A stretch of 41,000 nt of DNA from Bugula neritina (GCA_964035545.1 OZ037767.1:16495581-16536580); one strand, 5' to 3'; positions 1 to 15,200 are shown, counted from the stretch's first letter. Notes: generated by a model not told the origin, from the sequence alone. Numbers and translations: made by a program.

Positions 1-123
1 TTGTGGCGTGTACACAGGAGGTTACAGGATGTTAGGCAGCAGACGCTGCTGAGTTTTTTCTTGTCAGCTGAACAGCCACTGCGTAGCTTGGAATATAATA
101 TTACTCTAATAGAAGGCAGATAA
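1..123 (+). CDS. Possible 3'-terminal coding exon of an unrecognised gene (partial)
   Basis: Frame 1 is open from the first base of the window to a TAA at 121-123, giving about 40 residues that are rich in Arg, Gln and Leu (for example RRLQDVRQQTLLSFFLSAEQ). The composition is more protein-like than the surrounding AT-rich DNA, and an AATAAA signal lies downstream at 548-553, as expected for a terminal exon of a + strand gene. The gene would converge tail to tail with the glutathione peroxidase gene. I do not recognise the family, and so short an open frame could be chance. Confidence 0.35.
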   Translation: MWRVHRRLQDVRQQTLLSFFLSAEQPLRSLEYNITLIEGR

Positions 124-1012
124 CTCCCCTTAGATGTCATTACATTACACTTGTTGTGTTGTTAGATCATTATTAGTATTTAGAATATCTAATATTTCAC
201 TCAACTCTACAGAATCTCATGACACATGTTCTATTTGAATAGTGTATATTCTCCTTAACCTGTGAATCAGCTATTTATTTAGTATATGTTTTCCTTTACC
301 TGTGAATCAGCTATTTATTTAAGCTCACTAGGCAAATACTCAAGGTTCTTGTGTGTGTTTTTTTACATCAAGTATTTACATTTTGAATTACTTTTATATT
401 TCGTGCTCTAAGTTGGTTTTAAATGCCGATATATCAACATTGACTTTATTGTTTTAAAATATTTGTATACATTGTAGGATATAGGATCTATAGGGTGATA
501 TAGAGTGTCGTAATTTTAGGTTATTTGATGTCTACAATGTGTTTTGCAATAAAGTTATAAGCAATTGTAAAATATCTGTATGCCACTCATATGTACTGTC
601 TCACACTGTTGCCAGATGAAGGTAAATCATATAGTGGGTGAAGGTTTATTTTATTGTTAAATAATTTCTAATTGAACACCAAACTTGAGCAAATAATAAA
701 CTATGTCTATAATAAAAATTCTATGAATTTGGTGTTTCTTCAAAATTTAAAAGCTAAGAATTTTGAAATTAGGAAGAACAACATAAAAATTGAGTCAAAA
801 GGTGTTCAAATATTACTTTGTAGAATAAATTAATTTAAAAACTTGTTTGTGAGAAATGTCACACATCAATGTTCCTTTATGTTAAAAGTGCTAATAAAAC
901 TTGATTATCAAATTGCATATCTTACTGAGTCTTAAACTATAAGCTTCTTTAACTCGAAGCACAGCCAAAAGAAGTGTTAAATTATAGTATTCTACAACTC
1001 AGGCTCCATTTT
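124..1012. other. AT-rich intergenic region between two convergent 3' ends
   Basis: No coding potential seen. AATAAA at 548-553 could end the + strand transcript from the left. On the minus strand TTTATT (plus-strand reading) at 645-650 could serve as the poly(A) signal of the peroxidase-like gene, giving a 3' UTR of about 370 nt. A short duplicated stretch (cctgtgaatcagctatttat) occurs near 260 and 300. Confidence 0.4.
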
Positions 1013-3024
1013 TCACACTTCCGGTGGTTTATAGTCCTTGAACTTTTCAATCAAAGCCTGAACATCATTCTGCAGGTTAATTATTTGAATATTAGAGCTG
1101 TACCTGCGATAGGGTTTGCCGTTTGGGGCTACAATAAACTTTTCAAAGTTAGATGCAACGTCATTTCTGCAGACGGGAGACCAGGTGATATCTACAGCTG
1201 AGTCGACGAAGGTGTGGAGATCGTCGCTGGGCAAAGGAAGACTTTCTCGGAGGAAACGGAAGAGAGGATGAGCATTCTTACCATTGACCTCTACCTATAG
1301 TTTTATTAGAGAAATATTAAAAGATTGAACATTTGAAAAACAGCAACTCATTTAAATAATATTGCATGTGCAGAGCTTAACCAAGAAAAGTGAGTGAACG
1401 CTTCATAAACTGTCATTGGTCAAAAATAACTTCAAAGCTCTCCCATAAATTTAAAGTATTGCTAATTGTATTTCAGACCTCTTTGGAAACATAATCTCTT
1501 ATAACATTGTTAAAACTGCATGTGTCTATATTAATTCAGTGCATAATTTAATGGCAATGTGCAGTGGTCTAAGCAATTAAAGTCTTATATAATAATACCT
1601 ACTAATTTGCAAAAGATAGTGTGCACTTGAACCTATAGTTTAGCCAATTTAGCAATATAAAATTTAAGCTACTCTAAATAAAGGACATAAAATGATTAAT
1701 CACTTAGTTATTAGAATTCATGCATGTGTAATAAGCTTAAATCCCTTCTATAACTGCATACAATATTTCTATATAAAGAAAGAGAGACTATTAGTTCAAA
1801 GAGAGCCAAAACTCATTGTAACTGAGTCTAACCAAACCTATTCAAAGGCTAGCTATTGTTAACTTTTGTTTATGAATAGTAAAGTAGTTATTGATACTAA
1901 ATTCAAGTTATTTATATATAGAAACTATCGCAGCCACAAAGATCAGATACAAAACTCTACTGAAAGAGATGTTGTTTGCTGCCTGATTTAGAACTATTTT
2001 GAGAATAAATTATTTATTAGTAGTTATTCATTAACTACTAACAAATAAAAGCGCAAAGCTATTAATTGCCAAAATGTCTTTAGCATGCCAACAATGTTTT
2101 TGACTTACATTGTTGAATACTTCAAAGGTTGGGTAAAAGTCGTTTCCAGGTTGAATGTGTCGTAAAACTAGCAACAAGTCTTCAGCACTGCAATGATCCT
2201 AAAAGAAATTGAAATACTTTAAATGCATTTTATGAAAAAAATTAATATAAAAATTCTACATTTTAGCAACAATATACGAGGAAATAAAACAAGTATAACC
2301 AAGATTTATGATAGTAGTGCCCAAAAATACATGCAAGATTTTATTGTTAATACTGCTTTGAGTTTTTATTATTAAATTTTGTAAGTCAGCTTTGTCCTAT
2401 GCACTATTTAGACTTGCTAGTGTCATAATAACATTGATGCAGTGATTGAAACATGCAGTACACCCAGACTTTAAAATAGAATTAAAACTAGATCTTGAAA
2501 AATGAATAAAACACGATTTATGAATAAAGTAAATTTTAAAAATTTTGTAGAAATTGAAAGTTACAGCTAATAGTTTTTTTATTTGCATGCATTAGACGTT
2601 TTCCTAATTTAATAAAAAAATAGCTGAATATAGGCTAATAGTCGTTATAATAATTAATGAGCTCTAAAAAAGTTGTAGTTGTGATTCAGTTTGAAATCAG
2701 AAGGATAAACGACATTTTGTTTATTTGAAACATCATTACAATGCTGAACAAAACTAATGTTGTAAATTAACTTACAGAATGATGAAACTGATTGCATGCA
2801 AATCCGAGAACAGCTAGTTGACCGTGGTATTTTTCTTGAAGGTCATTCATTTGTTGGTATACTTTTGAGGATTTTTCCCCAAATGCAGCTATATTTACTA
2901 TTAACAATATTTTTCCCGCATATTTCTCTAATCTAAAACGTCGTCCTTTCACATCTTCCACCAAAATATCTTGAAGTTTTGTTATGGAGACAGGACTTCT
3001 CACCACTACTGCATTTGCCGCCAT
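1013..3024 (-). CDS. Glutathione peroxidase family protein lacking the peroxidatic residue (probable pseudoenzyme)
   Basis: Three exons on the minus strand, 3024-2776, 2198-2109 and 1294-1013, join at GT-AG sites in phase 0 to give 206 residues, the usual size of a GPx1-like protein. Family signatures in order: NIAAFGEKS (residues 44-52), LGFACNQF (73-80), and ITWSPVCRNDVASNFEKFIV near 149-168. In active enzymes the first motif carries Sec or Cys; here the aligned position is Gly49 (codon GGG, plus-strand 2878-2880). The Trp of the catalytic tetrad is Ser161 (codon at 1151-1153). Gln79 and Asn162 of the tetrad remain. The frame is intact with clean splice sites, so this is not an obvious pseudogene. 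The fold would normally reduce hydroperoxides with glutathione; by inference this copy cannot do so by the known mechanism. There is no signal peptide, so a cytosolic location is likely. The start ATG lies inside an ATGGCGGC motif. Family assignment is firm; loss of activity is inference. Confidence 0.9.
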
Positions 3025-3027
3025 TTG
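3017..3027 (-). promoter_or_regulatory. YY1-like ATGGCGGC element overlapping the start codon
   Basis: On the minus strand the start codon of the peroxidase-like gene is embedded in CAAATGGCGGC, which matches the animal YY1 core-promoter motif often found at or just after transcription starts with the ATG inside it. The same core occurs at 32661-32668. Binding is inferred, not shown. Confidence 0.45.
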
Positions 3028-5101
3028 TGTTCATTAGTAACGACCTTTGCGCGCTGACCTAAACGTTGCAAGACAACTTGCCTGTGTTTCTTAGTTTATC
3101 GCTGATTCTATTGAACTACTGACGACGGCAAAGATATTAAAGGCCGCGAACTAAACGTTGAGCGGATTGCCTGACATTATTGGTTGGTTTTTATTTAATC
3201 GGGAGTAGTTAAAACACCAAAGCGCTTTCATCTCACATGCGAGCAAACACCCGGAAATGACCATTATGTGATTTCAGCAGACGCAGAGCCTTTACACGTG
3301 CTAGAATAAGATTGAGACCCGAAGGTCATTCAGCTCTAAAAGTAAATGTTTCCAGCACTCTGCAATAGCTCCATTCAACACCTTAAAACTCATTTCTTTA
3401 TAAGTTCCTAAAGACAAAAACCTAAAAGTATTTTTTAAATATAAAAATGTTCCTCTAAACATTTTAACATTGTGATTGTGCAACGATCAATGCGTGATTC
3501 TATCACGATCACAATGCCATTATCATTATGATAATTATTATTATTATCATTATAATTATTATATAAATCTTTATGATTATAAAATTGGGTCTATTCATAA
3601 TTATTATGGTTCAACTTATTATTGTATAATAAAAATAGTAGTCATTGTTAATACTTAGCATTACCATATTTATATTTTATCAATAACAATAATAACAATA
3701 CCAATAATCTAGGACTAGTTACTTACTATTACTATATATCTCTAAACTAGAACTACTGTAGGTCTAGCTGTAATTTTTGTACCTGAGTGCATGATAGATA
3801 GTCCATATCAAAAGTATGATCATGATTTAAATATTAATAGCAAATGGATTAGCAAATGTACTAAATTTACACTCATACTCACAATAATCTTTATATAGTA
3901 CTAAAACTAAAATTGATATATACAAATAGAGATACATTTGCTATTATAAACTGGCATTAACCGCAGAAAATGAAGTAATTTGATAGCTAAAAATTGGGTG
4001 TAATAATGACTCTTAAAAGTTTTTAGTTGTTGTTCAATAACAGATAGTTCATAGAACTTGGTCTTAGTAACAGGCCAACAGAAAGTGGATATAAAACAAA
4101 TTTTACTACTAGTTTATTGGTAACTGTCACATTATTTATAAATTAATTTACTGAAATTATTCTCAAGTATTTGGGAAATTTAGCACTTAATTTCAGTTTT
4201 TAGCACTGGGCAGACAATTACAGTACAAATTTAAAATTGGCAATAATAGAGTAATTTATAGCAAATATGCAACTGAAAATAAAGTTTTAGTAGCCACACT
4301 TATGATGATCAAGCGTGCAAACCAGGGCAAAATCTCCAGCTAAGTTCAATTCAAGTTAAATGATTTTGTTAATTCATTGCAACTGGCTTATTGAAATTCT
4401 GAATTTTTTTTAGATAGTAATGTTGATTAGTGCAGTTGATCGGTTTCTAATAATTCAAGTATATTTTGTTGTTTTTGTAGTTAGGTAAAGACTTCATGCT
4501 TTGATACAACAGAAAATCTTCAACTCATGTAGTTTTAAGTAGTTCTCTAAATGTGTCAAGGAAACGCTAGTCATCATAATTAAACAATTTGCATTGCAGT
4601 TGGTTTATTTAAAGTGAATTAGAACTTTTTTTCAATTAATTATAACACACTCTCACTAATTAAAGTGATTGGTTCTGCAGTTTATATACGATGTCACTGT
4701 TGCTGCTTATACATAATAGGCTCTAGTTATGTGCCCTGGTCTACTATAATAATATATGTATATGATCAAGTACTAGAAGCTGTAACAATAGCATATATAG
4801 CCATATAGCTAATATCACATATTGTAGCTATAACCATCCTAGAATTTAGGGGATCCCAAGGTGCTAGCTCACTTGAGATTTGACTATCTGGTGAGTAAGA
4901 CATGCACTATAACCTGGCCAACAATACTGAATACTTTATAATTAATGATTACTGCTTTGTTCTTGCAACATGAAAGCAAATTTCCATCAAGTTAATTTTT
5001 TTCTTAAATTACCTTTTTATTTCCAAACGTTTAAATACACTTTTGTGTATATATATAGTGTATTGGTAATAATGTATTATATATAATTTATTTATCAACA
5101 G
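3028..5101. other. Intergenic region, promoter side of the peroxidase-like gene
   Basis: The first 300 bases are less AT-rich and carry a CCGGAAAT ETS-like sequence near 3252, suggesting promoter DNA. About 3490-3720 is low-complexity ATT/ATA-rich sequence. The rest is AT-rich with no convincing open frame on either strand. Confidence 0.4.
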
Positions 5102-6030
5102 AGACATTCAAGTGACTGTAGAGAGATGTTTCCTTTTAATGTTTACTCCCTTGGAGACTGCAAAGGATTTTCCTATTGGATCAACCCAGGGGTTGTGTTC
5201 CCTTGGCATGTGCCAACTCCCCACTGCTCTGCCTCACCTCATTGCAGGTAAAGGTTCATTCTGAAGTGCTATTAACTAACATACTTCCATATATTTTGCT
5301 AAAATTTTCCATGAAAACACATTACCATTTGAAAATTTAAGCATTTCTTAGATTCAAATTGGAGGTGCAGTTAAATTCATATATATGAGGAAGTCATACG
5401 AAGCAAAACTAGACATAATATTTGAATTCAACTCTGTTATTCTACCTGGGATATCACTATTAATTGGTACAAGGTTCATTAAAATTTGTGACTTTATTTT
5501 GCTCTAACTTTACTCAAGTTAATGGGCATGTTTAAGCCATTATGCTTCCTGTTTTCTCAATACAAATAGCTTAACATGTTAGTTTTCACTTCCAACAGCT
5601 GGTTATAAATAATGATGATGTTGAAATTGTTAGGATGTATTTGAAATGATTTTAGTTCTTATATAGAAATCTATATGAATTGTGTAAAACAAGTTTTGCT
5701 GAAAAACGTATCATTACTGAGTGTTATAGAGTAATCGATAAATTTACATAAAATATTGAGTTCTATTGAGATCCCTGCTAAACTTGCATTATGATAATAG
5801 AAGGTACTAGAATGTGCTGCCTATGATGGTGCCGTGCCTACTAATAACCATGTAGATGCGATATTGATTGTGTATTGGTCAGCTAGCTAATTACCTGGTC
5901 TTTTATCAGCCAGTAGAGCTACTTTACCAGCACGATGTGACCTTCTGCAGTGAGTGTCTTCACTTTCATTTTACATGCTGTCAAATTTTCTAAACTTGCT
6001 GTCTTCCTTTAGCTTTCTCGACTTAGATTG
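5102..6030 (+). other. Candidate leader exons of the EF-hand/EML-like gene
   Basis: Three stretches look like exons: 5102-5247 (preceded by an acag acceptor, followed by gtaaag, with an ATG at 5126 opening 41 codons), 5910 or 5914-5949 (followed by gtgagt) and 6013-6030 (18 nt, followed by gtgagt). They can be joined in phase with one another, but I could not join them in frame to the exon ending at 6373. They may be 5' untranslated exons or belong to an alternative N-terminus. Confidence 0.3.
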
Positions 6031-6271
6031 GTGAGTGAGTTTTGCTTAATATAAAATGCATTTCAGCAAAACTTTCGATTTTATGGCAACTTAACTTTTA
6101 GAATATACTAGTTAGGCCCATGGTTTTTTATTTATTAAGAGAAAATTTCATTTTGTAATTAAATCACTTTATGTTCTAATTGGGTTACTTTATGCTGTAA
6201 TTGGTATAATTTAGACATAATTTTCCCTGAAGTGCTCCAAATTACCTTCCTGGCACGAAAACCTCACCAGG

Positions 6272-9200
6272 ATGACTAGCAGACATGGAAAATGTGACTT
6301 ACGCAGTCAACGGAGTAGAGCAAAGTTCACTGAGAAAGCTTGTTTAACTAAAGATATTCTCTTGTTTGTAAAGGTAAGTCAATATTTTGTAAATTGTGAT
6401 GAAAAGGTTTAAACAGACCAATTATTTCATGTTCAACCAAAAGTAGGCTTATTTATGGCACTTCTTCCATCTAAAGCTTAAAAAAACATATTTATAAGGT
6501 TTAAGTTTTAAAATCTTCATGTGCTTTAGAGATGACAACTCTCATTTTTTTGTTGCTAATGTACTAAAGTGTTGATAATGTACTAACGTGTTGATATTAT
6601 CCTAATTAGTGTTGATTATTTTAAAGTGTTGGTTGTACTAAAGTATTGATTCTACTAAACTCTAAAATGTTGAATTTACTCTAAAGTCTAAACTGTTGAT
6701 AATGTACCAAACTGTTGATAATGTACTAAAGTGTTGATTGTAGGGCAGTGGTTTATATGAGGCAGACATGTCTTGGGGTAAGAATCTAACCTCTAGTTTA
6801 CTGTACGACAAGCTGTGTATATAATATAGAATATAGCCTAGGTTTTTAATATGTAAGGCTGTACCATAACTACGTACTATTCACATACAATGCAGTGACA
6901 AATTTTTAATCCCAACTTTGGTTTTAATCTATTTTTGTTTTGCATTTGTTGAGCAGTGAGCAAAAGTTTTTGACTGAATTAGGAGTTGTCTACTTCATGT
7001 TAAATTAGAACACCTTGCATCTGATATCTATGACAGCTTTCATGGTTTTATAGCTTCATTTCTATTTTTTGTTGTTGTTTGCTGCTGTACTAACTCTATT
7101 GCATGTTGTTGTTTGCTGCTGTACTAACTCTATTGCACGTTGCTGCTGTACTAACGCAGCTGTGGAAGAGACTCCGAGAGACCTGGAGATGGAGTTTGAG
7201 GCGGCCATTATGCCGGTGCTGATGGATTGCAGCAGACAACGCCTCAGGTCACTGCACATGAACTTACTCAGGTACGGCACCAACATTGACGAGAGGATAA
7301 CTTCCAAAGAGTTGACCGCAGCATTGCAGGTGAGTTGGAGGTAGAAGAAGTAGTATTCCTTGTCTGTCTGTGTGGCCGGGTGCAGTGACCTTGACATCTA
7401 TTATGCAGGAGACAAATATAAAGCTGCCCAACCGAGCATTTCAGCTGATAACAGAAATCTACGGCGACAGCAAGGGGATAGATTTTCAGAAGCTGTACAG
7501 GAAGTTGGAGCATGCTCAGAAGAAAACTGGTCGAGATAGTGTTTTGGCTAAGCAACTTGTGGGAGATCGCAATCTCTACAACCAGGTTGGTAGACACTGT
7601 ACAGCTATTCTATTTCTATAACCAGGTTGTTAAACACTGTATAGCTATTCTATTTCTACAACCAGGTTGTTAAACACTGTATAGCTATTCTATTTCTACA
7701 ACCAGGTTGTTAAACACTGTATAGCTATTCTATTTCTACAAACAGGTTGTTAAACACTGTATAGCTATTCTATTTCTATAACCAGGTTACAGCCACCCAA
7801 TGTACTTTATGTTAACTTAACTGCTAATTTCTTACGTGACTGTATTAATATATTCGGCTGTACATACAGAGTTTTAAATTATGTGGTTAGGTAACATAGT
7901 CATATGACCATGGAGTTGTATTGTGTTGCTGAGAGACATAGTCATGTGACTATGGAGTTGTATTGTGTTGCTAGGTAACATAGCCATGTGACTATGGAGT
8001 TGTATTCTGTTGCTAGGTAACATAGTCATGTGACCATGGAGTTGTGTTCTGTTGCTAGATGACAGCAGAAGCCCGAGATCTGGACTTTTTGAAAAGAACT
8101 GAGGAGCAGATGGTGAAATGCCCGCACTACTTTGACCTGGAGCAATACCGAGCAGCATGCTTGGAAGAAGACATTAATAAGACTGGCAAACTGACTATAG
8201 AAAAGGTTGGCTTGACTAGTAGTGAAATAGTCACAGTAACTAGCAGTGAAATAGTCACAGTGACTAGCAGTGAAATAGTCACAGTGACTAGTAGTAAAAT
8301 AGTCACAGTGACTAGCAGTGAAATAGTCACAGTGACTAGTAGTGAAATAGTCACAGTGACTAGCAGTGAAATAGTCACAGTGACTAGCAGTGAAATAGTC
8401 ACAGTGACTAGTAGTAAAATAGTCACAGTGACTAGCAGTGAAATAGTCACAGTGACTAGTAGTGAAATAGTCACAGTGACTAGCAGTGAAATAGTCACAG
8501 TGACTAGTAGGGAAATAATAGATACTGTTATATATAAAGTGAGACAGCTAGTTATAAAGATGATAAGTCAAAAGTAGTTGTAAATCTGTCTAGATGAAGG
8601 AACTTGCTCACCGTCACTCCCTTCCAATATACGGGGCTCTGTTGACTAATCTCCTTAATAGATGTGACGATGAGAAGAACTCCACCGCCAGGTATCTGCT
8701 ATATATCTATGGTACACAGTCTATACATGTGGTACACAGGCTATACATGTGGTACACAGTCTATACCGTATGTCTATGCTGCTGCTATGCTGCTCAGACG
8801 TTGCTGCCGTGTTGTAGTTGGCCAGAGTTCATGAGTTTCCTGAACAAAGCTATAGACAACTACTCTGTTAGCAATCCTGGTAGACCTCGTCTTGGGCTGG
8901 ACAAACCTAAACCTGATGAAGGTTTGTATCTGAACTATATACTGTGACTATACACTGTGACTATGTACTGTGACTATATACTGTGACTATGTACTGTGAC
9001 TATGTACTGTGACTATGTACTGTGACTATGTACTGTGACTATGTACTGTGACTATATACTATGTGACTATATACTGTGACTATATACTGTGACTGTATAC
9101 TGTGAACTGATATTTACAGATGCTAAAGGTATGAAAGAACAAGTGAATAAAGTACGCGTGAAGATTAATGTAGAATCTTCGAGAAGACCTTCTAAAGCTC

Positions 9201-12200
9201 AGGAAATGTTTGCAGACGTAATTACTCAGGCTAAGGGTTTACATCAGGTGAAGGAGGGACAGCAGCATGGCGAGTCCACTTCACTCAGCTCTGGTGAGGC
9301 TAACATCCTGTGTCATGTGATACTAGGATGTGTCATGTGACACTAAGATGTGTCATGTGATACTAGGATGTGTCATGTGATGCTAAGATGTGTCATGTGA
9401 CACTAAGATGTGTCATGTGATACTAGGATGTGTCATGTGATGCTAAGATGTGTCATGTGACACTAAGATGTGTCATGTGATACTAGGATGTGTCATGTGA
9501 TGCTAAGATGTGTCATGTGATACTAAGATGTGTCATGTGATACTAGGATGTGTCACGTGACACTAAGATGTGTCATGCGATACTAAGATGTGTCATGTGA
9601 TACTAGGATGTGTCATGTGATGCTAAGATGTGTCATGTGATGCTAAGATGTGTCATGTGATACTAAGATGTGTCATGTGATACTAAGTTGTGTCATGTGA
9701 TACTAGGATGTGTCTTTACTCATTCTTTGCATGTTGTGTTGCAGCAGGCAAAAATCAGGCTATGCAGCTGTTGGAAAGGGACCCTCATGTGCCCACCCAA
9801 ACTTTCACTGTTCAAGGGCAGAAGATTGAACTGGTCATTCCTTTGAACATGAAGTCGACCAATGAACATGTTGTGGAGCCACCCAATGAGAGATTGAAGC
9901 TGGACTGGGTGTAAGCAGTCTTACCTAATCTTAGATCCTAAACGTCTTTTGTCTCCCGCAGCTTTTACTTGTTATTCTTGAATATACATAGTCTTTGTGA
10001 GAATATATTATTCAATGTAACAAGACAAGACTATTAAGTTTAAAATTATCAAACTTCAACTTGGATGTATCAGTTGACCTCCATTGACCTTGAAAGTGGG
10101 CGTGGCTCTCACACCAGCTGTGGACTCTTCAACCTGTAGGTATGGCTATAATGGCATGAGGAACAACCTCCATATTGTGAAGAGTGGTGAGTTGGTCTAC
10201 TCGACTGGTCACATGGTAATCCTCCGAACTTACTCCCAGCATTCCTGTAAACAGAGACAGTACCGTGAGCATACTGCACCCATCACATGGTCAGTGTAAG
10301 GGAGGTGATCCTATCCCCCCCCCGCATGGCTAACAGTAGCTTGTAGATACTCAGTCTAATTGGCTAGCAGTCAACATAGCAGTTTGTGGCACCAGAAATT
10401 GTCTACTTTTCTGTTGCAAAGTCAACATCTTGTTTATATTTGAATTACAACTTTTGTTATTTCTACATGAGGATGATCATTGAATTATATTATATTTCCT
10501 GTGAAATCGTCAAGGGGCCTCTCTAAATAAAACCGATCTATTATGTGGAATAGTGCTATAAGCAGCTTCGAGCAAATGGTTAAAGGAAGATTTTAGTTTG
10601 AAGTTATGTCCCCAACTCCTAACTAAAGTCATCCCTCACCCCCATCTCGGAGCTGCTTATAGAACAACCCTCGTATTGTGTACTCAGCTGATGAATTCTT
10701 ACAACATATAGAGTATAATGTGTAGTATTATTCTCTACTATTACTTGTCATCAGTTCATAAAGCCTCGGTCTTCTCAGTGTGAGTAGCCTGAGCTCTTAG
10801 TACATGTTTCAGCCTTTCAGTGCATTCAGACGGGATGAGGGTAGCCAGCGCCCAGTCCAACTACATGAAGACCGCGGCTCATATTAGACTGTGGAACAGC
10901 GATAATCTGCACACACTCTCTGTGTTTAAGGATACTAAGGCTACATCTCTCAACTACACTCACCTCACATTCTATCTTCCTGAGGTGAGGAATTAAATCT
11001 CTTATAGATTCAACATCTAGAAAGACTGACCCTTTCAACTCATTCTACTGGACCTACTCATAATTTGTCCCTCTTAGTTACATGAAATGTTTTATTAAAA
11101 ATAAATATAATACCTGTGCTTTTGTTGAGCAACTTCAATGTTTTTTATTGATTCATAATAATTTAAATACATATGCTGGTTTTGTATAATAGATTGACTG
11201 TTTCATATATATTGTATTAAATAGTATTACAGTCAGATATACTAAAACAGTATTAAATTTAGATGATAGAAATCATTAATGTAAGCCAGTTGATTAAGTA
11301 AGGGCCAGTTGAGTTGATGAGTCGACAGGGTCTATTTCAGGCTCAGGCGCATTGACCTTTCTTCTAACCTTTCTCAAACCTTCAAAAGACACAGTTATAG
11401 ATCACTTTGTGATATACAGCTAAAACAAGAGTTTCAAAACTGTGACTGGAGCAATCTAGTATTAAAACATAATGATCCAATAGTAGCATACAGAAATTTC
11501 TTGAACGAAACATCTCATATATTTAACAAATTGGCACCTTTTCAAGAAAAGACTTTCCATTTCAATAGAAAAAAGGCGAATAACTGGATCACGGATCGTT
11601 TAAAAAAAGAAATTCACAAAAAAGACAGGCTTTTTTCACAACACAAAGCTTTTCCATACAGCCCAAAACTTAAGCAAGCCTACATTAAGCAAAGAAACAA
11701 AGTATCAACCTTAATTAAACAAGCCAAGTATAACTACTATGATAAGCTGATTTCTAACCAAGCAGACTCCAGAAAGCTTTGGAATACAATCAACAATGCT
11801 TGTGGAAGAAAATCAACCTCTCCAAGCTTCCCAGTAAAGCTAAAAGTTGACTCAGAAATCATTACCCACCATACAGAAATAGCAAACTATATAAACAATT
11901 ATTTCACTAACATTGGAAAGAACTTAGCCGATAAAATACCAAGTGTTCCTGAGATCCCAGTCAATTCCAAAGATTGTCCTTCATTTTATTTTCAGCTGGT
12001 AGACAAAAACAGAGTTTTAACTGAACTAAAAAATTTGAATGAAAATAAATCAGAAGGCTTAGACTTGATCCCAGCGAGGCTAGTTAAACAAAGTGCAACT
12101 TACCTTTGTCAGCCTCTCACACATATTATAAACTTGATAATTAAATCAGGTGTCATTCCTAATGAACTGAAAGTAGCCAAGATTTTGCCATTTTACAAAA

Positions 12201-15200
12201 ATAAAGGTGACAAACTTTTATGTAGTAATTATCGGCCTATCTCAATACTTCCAGTTTACTCTAAAATACTTGAAAAAATAATTTGCAAGCAATTACATGA
12301 ACATTTAAACCTACACAAAATTTTGTCGGTTTCTCAATTTGGCTTCCAACAGAAGAAGGGTGCGCAAGACGCACTGATTAAGTTTTCAGACCAATCCTTC
12401 AAAGCACTTAATGACTCATCAGTAATATTGGGTATTTTCATTGATTTCTCAAAAGCATTCGATACAATCAACCACAATTTTTTGCTACAGAAACTACAAG
12501 ATTACAATTTTGATTCTCACTCCATAAGTTTAATCCAAAACTACTTGACCAATCGAACACAGCATGTTATAATAGAGAACAGTATATCCAATTCCTTGCA
12601 TATCACCTGTGGAGTTCCCCAGGGCTCTATCTTGGGCCCTGTGCTCTTTCTGCTGTACATAAATGATTTAGCTACCCATTGTCCTTTATTTGATACTATT
12701 CTGTTTGCCGACGACACAAATCTTTTTTGGAAGAGCAAAGATTTAAATGCTGATATTGGAAATATAAACTCCTCACTAAATAAAGTTAATAACTGGTGCA
12801 TTGCAAACAAACTAACTCTAAACTTAACGAAAACAAACTATATCATTGTTAAAAACTACCAAAAGAATTTTGTACTTAACAGTACCATCCATATTGACAA
12901 TATACCTCTCTCACCTAGCTCAGAAATAAAATTTTTAGGTGTAGTTATTGACATTAACTTAAACTGGTGTGCTCATATAAATTCTTTAAGGACTCAGCTC
13001 AACAAAGTAACTGGTATGATATACTTAGCTTCAAAGTTTTTACCATACAAAGCTTTGATTTTATTATATAACAGTCTGATAAACAGCAAACTTACATATT
13101 GCTTAGAAGCCTGGGGAAATGCCCCTAAAACCCATCTGAACAAGTTGCTTTTAATTCAAAAACGCATTATTCGCATTATTTTCCACAAATCACCTACTGA
13201 ACACACGTCACCTCTATTTATCAAAGCAGAAATTCTTCCTATTGATCTCTTGTATATCTACCGCCTATGTCTTCTTGGTCATTCAGCTTATTATACTCCA
13301 TCTCACACCAAACAACCACCAACTTACCTCACCAGACATTCTGAACTTTCCTTACCCTTACCTCTCTCTACCTCCGCAGCAGGTCATCGTCAAGTGTCCT
13401 ACCAGATGTCTAGCAATTGGAATAAACTACCTCTGACTTTAAGACATCATCAAAGCTTTGCCACATTTAAAATATTGTTGAAAAAGCACCTACTAAAATC
13501 TTTAACTTAATCTGAATAAATAGTTCCCACTATTTTTTCAACTGCCACTTGGGCCCCGCTCCTTGAATAGCTATGCTACTGAGCACATGGGCCCCCATCT
13601 TGACTTCGATTGATATTGATATTATATATAAATTGAATTTAGCTCTTTTTGTGTTACTGTTGTATATTTGTATTTTTTTTGTCCTTTTGTTTTTTTTTGA
13701 TGGAAATAAAGAAAACAACAAACAACAACAACAACTATACTCCAGTTTCACACTTACGTAGTATTGTACTTATATATAACTGTAAGTACTGTCAGTGTGT
13801 TTTATATGATACATTCTACTGACTGTTAGAAGCTGTAGCTGAGTTCTACGTTACCTGTGTGTTTCCTGTAGGCAGGTAAACCACGCGTCTCCACACACAC
13901 TAACCTCTTTCTAGTTGGAGAGGAACAAGATAGCTCCGTTAATGTTTCAGTGTGGGATATAGAATCTAAGTCTAAGTTAGCTTGTGAACCAGTTGACACA
14001 AAACAGCTCTGCTCACTGAGCTTCAACCCATCTGTACCCGACATGTTTGTCACTCTAGGTATATCTATGCTCTAAATACTTTATATACTTACTATAGTAT
14101 ATCTACACTATATACATACTATAGTATATCTACTCTATATACTTACTATAGTATATCTACTCTGTATACTTACTATAGTATATCTAATCTATATACTTAC
14201 TATAGTATATCTACTCTATATACTTACTATGCTCTAAATACTCTATATACTTACTATAGTATATCTACTCTATATACTTACTATAGTATATCTACTCTGT
14301 ATACTTACTATAGTATATCTAATCTATATACTTACTATAGTATATCTAATCTATATACTTACTATACTATATCTAATCTATATACTTACTATAGCATATC
14401 TACTCTATAATCTACATACTATACTACAGTATATTATATACTATTATAGTAACATATTTATTAATATTATATACTATAGTAATTTACTTATTACTATAAT
14501 ACGTCATATATACTATAGTAACTTACTTATTACTATATGTCATATATACTATATAATGCAGGTAAAGACCACTTTCAATGGTGGCGAATCGACCAGCAAT
14601 GCAGAACCATGACTCATTACCGAGAACCAAACTTTGGAGTGAGTCGTCTCACCTTGTCACACTTGAGCTGTCATGGAACACAGGCTATGCTGCTGCCAGC
14701 TTTATGTGTTCTAGTTTTCACTATTTTCACTAGTTTAAAGTTTTTGTAAAACTGTTTCACCAGCATTTAAACACTTGGTTGTTGTGCTGCCTTCTGTCAG
14801 CAAAAAGCTGCATGGTGGTGTGTGACGGCAGCGACCAGCATTAGAGGTAAAATAATATGTTGTCACATTCATCTTTCTTTAGATACAGCTGAAGGCGAGG
14901 TTCTACCACTGTCTGGTTCACACACCAGATGGCAGTCTAGTCACTGGGGACTCCAACGGCACCGTCTATGTCTGGCCTCCTTCCATCAACACCATTTCTA
15001 ATCTTATTAAACATGCCCATGAGGTGAGTTTTTCCTTTCAACTGAGATATCTATGTGGACGCCTCCTATTTGTAAATGATACCGTTTTGTGGAACGCATG
15101 CTAGAAGTTCACATTTCTGGCTATCCCTGCACATTTTGATGCCTTGATGCTGCTCTTTTTATGATTTTCTGTGTTAACACTAGCTGATATTTGATCTCTT